Shown here one piece after another: positions 6,322-8,099 of a stretch of 8,099 bases of DNA. The position numbers were made by a program, and so were the translations under genes. The first letter of the stretch is position 1. Each line of letters starts with the position of its first letter. The notes below the pieces were generated by a model, which was given only the letters and a program-made list of their open reading frames with translations, ran no database searches and had not been told where the DNA came from. The DNA comes from Prevotellaceae bacterium (lineage in GTDB: Bacteria; Bacteroidota; Bacteroidia; Bacteroidales; Bacteroidaceae). The DNA lies in assembly GCA_022508635.1 (NCBI GenBank), contig JAFLUV010000108.1, positions 1 through 8,099 of the forward strand, in the 5' to 3' direction.

Positions 6322-7662
6322 ATGGACGCAAAGAAAGTTTTGGAAGATCTGAAAAGACGCTTCCCCAATGAACCCGAGTATCATCAGGCAGTGGAAGAGG
6401 TGCTGAGCACCATCGAGGAGGAGTACAACAAGCACCCTGAGTTTGACAAGGTAAACCTCATCGAGCGACTCTGCATTCCCGACCGTGTGTATCAGTTCCG
6501 CGTGACCTGGATGGACGACAAGGGACAGATCCAGACAAACATGGGCTATCGCATACAGCACAACAACGTCATTGGCCCCTACAAGGGCGGCATCCGCTTC
6601 CACAAGAGCGTGAACCTGGGCATCCTGAAGTTCCTTGCCTTCGAGCAGACCTTCAAGAACTCGCTCACCACCCTGCCCATGGGCGGCGGCAAGGGCGGTT
6701 CCGACTTCAGCCCCCGTGGCAAGAGCAGTGCCGAGGTGATGCGCTTCTGCCAGGCATTCATGCTGGAGCTCTCACGCCACATCGGCCCCGACACGGACGT
6801 TCCTGCAGGCGACATCGGCGTAGGCGGCCGTGAGGTGGGCTACATGTTCGGCATGTACAAGAAGCTGACCCGCGAATACAGCGGCGTACTCACGGGCAAG
6901 GGCCTGGAGTTCGGCGGTTCGCTGATTCGTCCCGAGGCAACAGGCTACGGCACCGTCTACTTCCTGCGTGCCATGCTGAAGACAAAGGGTGAGACCGTCG
7001 AGGGCAAGAAGGTGCTCATCTCCGGCTCCGGCAACGTGGCACAGTACGCAGCCGAGAAGGTGCTGCAGCTGGGCGGCAAGGTGATGACCATGAGCGACTC
7101 GGACGGCTACATCTACGATCCCGACGGCATCGACCGCGAGAAGCTCGACTACATCATGGAGCTGAAGCAGGTCTACCGCGGACGCATCAAGGAGTACCTC
7201 GACAAGTATCCCACCGCGAAGTACGTGGACGGCGGCGCGAAGCCCTGGTTCGAGAAGGCCGACATCGCCCTGCCCTGCGCCACGCAGAACGAGCTGAACG
7301 AGGAGCAGGCCAAGGCGCTGGTTGCCAACGGATGTATTGCCGTTGCCGAGGGTGCCAACATGCCTTCTACCCCGGGCGCCATCCGTGTCTTCCAGGAAGC
7401 CAAGATCCTCTATGCCCCGGGCAAGGCCTCGAATGCAGGCGGCGTCAGCGTCAGCGGCCTGGAGATGTCGCAGAACAGCGAGCGTCTCAGCTGGTCTGCC
7501 GAAGAGGTGGATGCAAAGCTGCTCTGGATCATGGAGAACATCCACGAGAACTGCGTGAAGTACGGCACAGATGCCGACGGCTACGTCAACTACGTGAAGG
7601 GTGCCAACGTGGCAGGCTTCATGAAGGTTGCCAAGGCCATGATGGCTCAGGGCGTCGTCTGA
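6322..7662 (+). CDS. gdhA: NADP-type glutamate dehydrogenase
   Basis: A 446-residue hexameric-type glutamate dehydrogenase that aminates 2-oxoglutarate to L-glutamate, the main route of ammonium assimilation when ammonium is plentiful. Length matches the 447-residue E. coli GdhA. Substrate-site residues are Lys88 in GPYKGGIRFH, Lys112, catalytic Lys124 in PMGGGKGGSDF and Asp164 in PAGDIG. The dinucleotide-binding motif is GSGNVAQYA at 235-243. After the following strand the protein reads SDSDG (258-262), similar to the E. coli NADP-specific enzyme and unlike the Gly-Pro-Asp of the NAD-specific clostridial enzyme, so NADPH preference is likely but inferred. Codon use is far more biased (CTG, AAG, GGC, GAC) and GC-richer than its neighbours, as expected for an abundant protein. 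It has its own promoter and a strong terminator, so it is probably monocistronic. Confidence 0.97.
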   Translation: MDAKKVLEDLKRRFPNEPEYHQAVEEVLSTIEEEYNKHPEFDKVNLIERLCIPDRVYQFRVTWMDDKGQIQTNMGYRIQHNNVIGPYKGGIRFHKSVNLGILKFLAFEQTFKNSLTTLPMGGGKGGSDFSPRGKSSAEVMRFCQAFMLELSRHIGPDTDVPAGDIGVGGREVGYMFGMYKKLTREYSGVLTGKGLEFGGSLIRPEATGYGTVYFLRAMLKTKGETVEGKKVLISGSGNVAQYAAEKVLQLGGKVMTMSDSDGYIYDPDGIDREKLDYIMELKQVYRGRIKEYLDKYPTAKYVDGGAKPWFEKADIALPCATQNELNEEQAKALVANGCIAVAEGANMPSTPGAIRVFQEAKILYAPGKASNAGGVSVSGLEMSQNSERLSWSAEEVDAKLLWIMENIHENCVKYGTDADGYVNYVKGANVAGFMKVAKAMMAQGVV

Positions 7663-7710
7663 TTCCGGAAAAGGCAGATTATATCCAAGGCCTGACGGCC
7701 GTTTCCATAC

Positions 7711-7752
7711 GAGAGAGAGGGAAAGCATTGCGCTTTCCCTCTCTCTTTTTTT
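7711..7752 (+). terminator. intrinsic terminator of gdhA
   Basis: Fifteen perfect base pairs join 7712-7726 with 7732-7746 (AGAGAGAGGGAAAGC and its complement) around a five-base loop, with one further G-U pair possible. Seven T's (7746-7752) follow. It lies about 50 bases after the gdhA stop. On the minus strand there is no matching T-run, so it should not efficiently stop transcription arriving from cas2. Confidence 0.95.
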
Positions 7753-7772
7753 ATGGTTCGCATGGCAGATGC

Positions 7773-7816
7773 TATATGTGGTATTTTCGGAGGTTATATG
7801 GGGTGTTTTGGAGTTA
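7773..7816. repeat. degenerate tandem repeat between gdhA and cas2
   Basis: Bases 7773-7796 (24 bases) and 7795-7816 (22 bases) align at about 20 positions with two single-base gaps: both start TATATG, then GGT, TTTT, GGAG and TTA. The copies abut with a period of about 22 bases. There are only two units, no spacers and no palindromic ends, so this is not a CRISPR array. Confidence 0.4.
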
Positions 7817-7828
7817 GTGGGTCAGCAT

Positions 7829-8099
7829 TCACACTACGGCAATCCTTACGGGAGACTTTTTCTTGAATGCCGGTATGTACTCAATCCGTGCATAGCATTC
7901 GCGGCATAAAGGATAAATATTCACCCAATCCTCACGCTGTACGACCAATTTCTCCAGGCGTTTGCACATATCCCTGTATTGGATGTCGGTAAGCATACAT
8001 TCGAATACGCTGAAATTCATTCGCGTTCCGATAGATTCCATCAATTTCACGACTTTGCTGCGTCGTTTATCGTCGCCTATGTCATAAGTAACCACATAG
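7829..8099 (-). CDS. cas2: CRISPR-associated endonuclease Cas2 (partial at its 5' end)
   Basis: The minus strand encodes about 90 residues that read as Cas2, the small dimeric partner of Cas1 in spacer acquisition. The first strand VVTYDIGDDKRR carries the conserved Asp of the ferredoxin-like fold, SVFECMLT is the second signature, and LEKLV, then WVNIYPLCRECYARIEYI close the fold. A GTG at 8095 could serve as start, but Cas2 normally begins Met, one to three residues, then VVTYDI. The codon before the GTG is TAT (Tyr), so the true start is probably just beyond the window edge. The lysine-rich tail AFKKKSPVRIAVV is slightly longer than usual. The YPLC-type C-terminus resembles Cas2 of type I-B or type III loci, but subtype cannot be assigned. 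Cas2 is usually the last cas gene, so cas1 and the effectors should lie to the right. It converges on gdhA. Confidence 0.92.
   Translation of the reverse strand, partial: YVVTYDIGDDKRRSKVVKLMESIGTRMNFSVFECMLTDIQYRDMCKRLEKLVVQREDWVNIYPLCRECYARIEYIPAFKKKSPVRIAVV

Noticed and set aside
6772..7728. 318-residue open frame on the minus strand opposite gdhA
   Set aside because: It is a shadow of the biased codons of gdhA. The peptide is a low-complexity run of Leu, Val, His and Ala, with no recognizable domain or promoter.
7332..7817. 161-residue plus-strand frame covering the end of gdhA and the terminator
   Set aside because: It is rich in Arg, Cys and Gln from reading gdhA out of frame and runs through a strong terminator.
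7663..7828. CRISPR array between gdhA and cas2
   Set aside because: No repeat of 23-40 bases recurs with spacers; only a terminator hairpin and a two-copy degenerate repeat are present.

Overview
The window looks like a chromosomal segment from a Bacteroidales bacterium, most likely Prevotella or a close relative. Four things point there. The genes are preceded by A/T-rich leaders without Shine-Dalgarno sequences. Promoter-like sites fit the Bacteroidetes pattern (TTTG, about 20 bases, TAnnTTTG). A serine-type sulfatase is present. The fabD, GH13, comF and gdhA proteins read like Bacteroidetes versions. The genus is an inference from style and was not tested.

Layout, left to right. Bases 1-42 may be the last codons of an upstream gene, followed by about 130 bases of AT-rich DNA in which I see nothing firm. 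A good Bacteroidetes promoter (170-201) drives a two-gene unit: a cytoplasmic Gfo/Idh/MocA-family oxidoreductase (246-1244) and an exported S-type sulfatase (1241-2791), whose start codon overlaps the preceding stop as GTGA. A second transcription unit starts near 2860 with fabD (2892-3791), joined by an ATGA overlap to a cytoplasmic GH13 alpha-amylase-family enzyme (3788-5425). A ComF-family phosphoribosyltransferase (5472-6158) follows on the same strand. gdhA (6322-7662) has its own promoter, stronger codon bias, and an excellent intrinsic terminator (7711-7752). Convergent to it, the minus strand carries the 3' part of cas2 (7829 to the window edge), the last visible gene of a CRISPR-Cas locus lying to the right. 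No CRISPR array is visible.

Functionally the window mixes glycan handling (sulfatase, oxidoreductase, GH13 enzyme) with housekeeping metabolism (fatty-acid synthesis by FabD, ammonium assimilation by GdhA) and the edge of an immunity locus. Both glycan-related genes that follow a partner are translationally coupled by 4-base overlaps.

The most unusual non-gene structure is in the first 50 codons of the GH13 gene: a perfect 10-base tandem duplication (3871-3890), then, one base later, an almost perfect 18-pair hairpin (3892-3932). I did not find a clearly new multi-gene system here. The CRISPR locus beyond the right edge and the hairpin are the two best leads.
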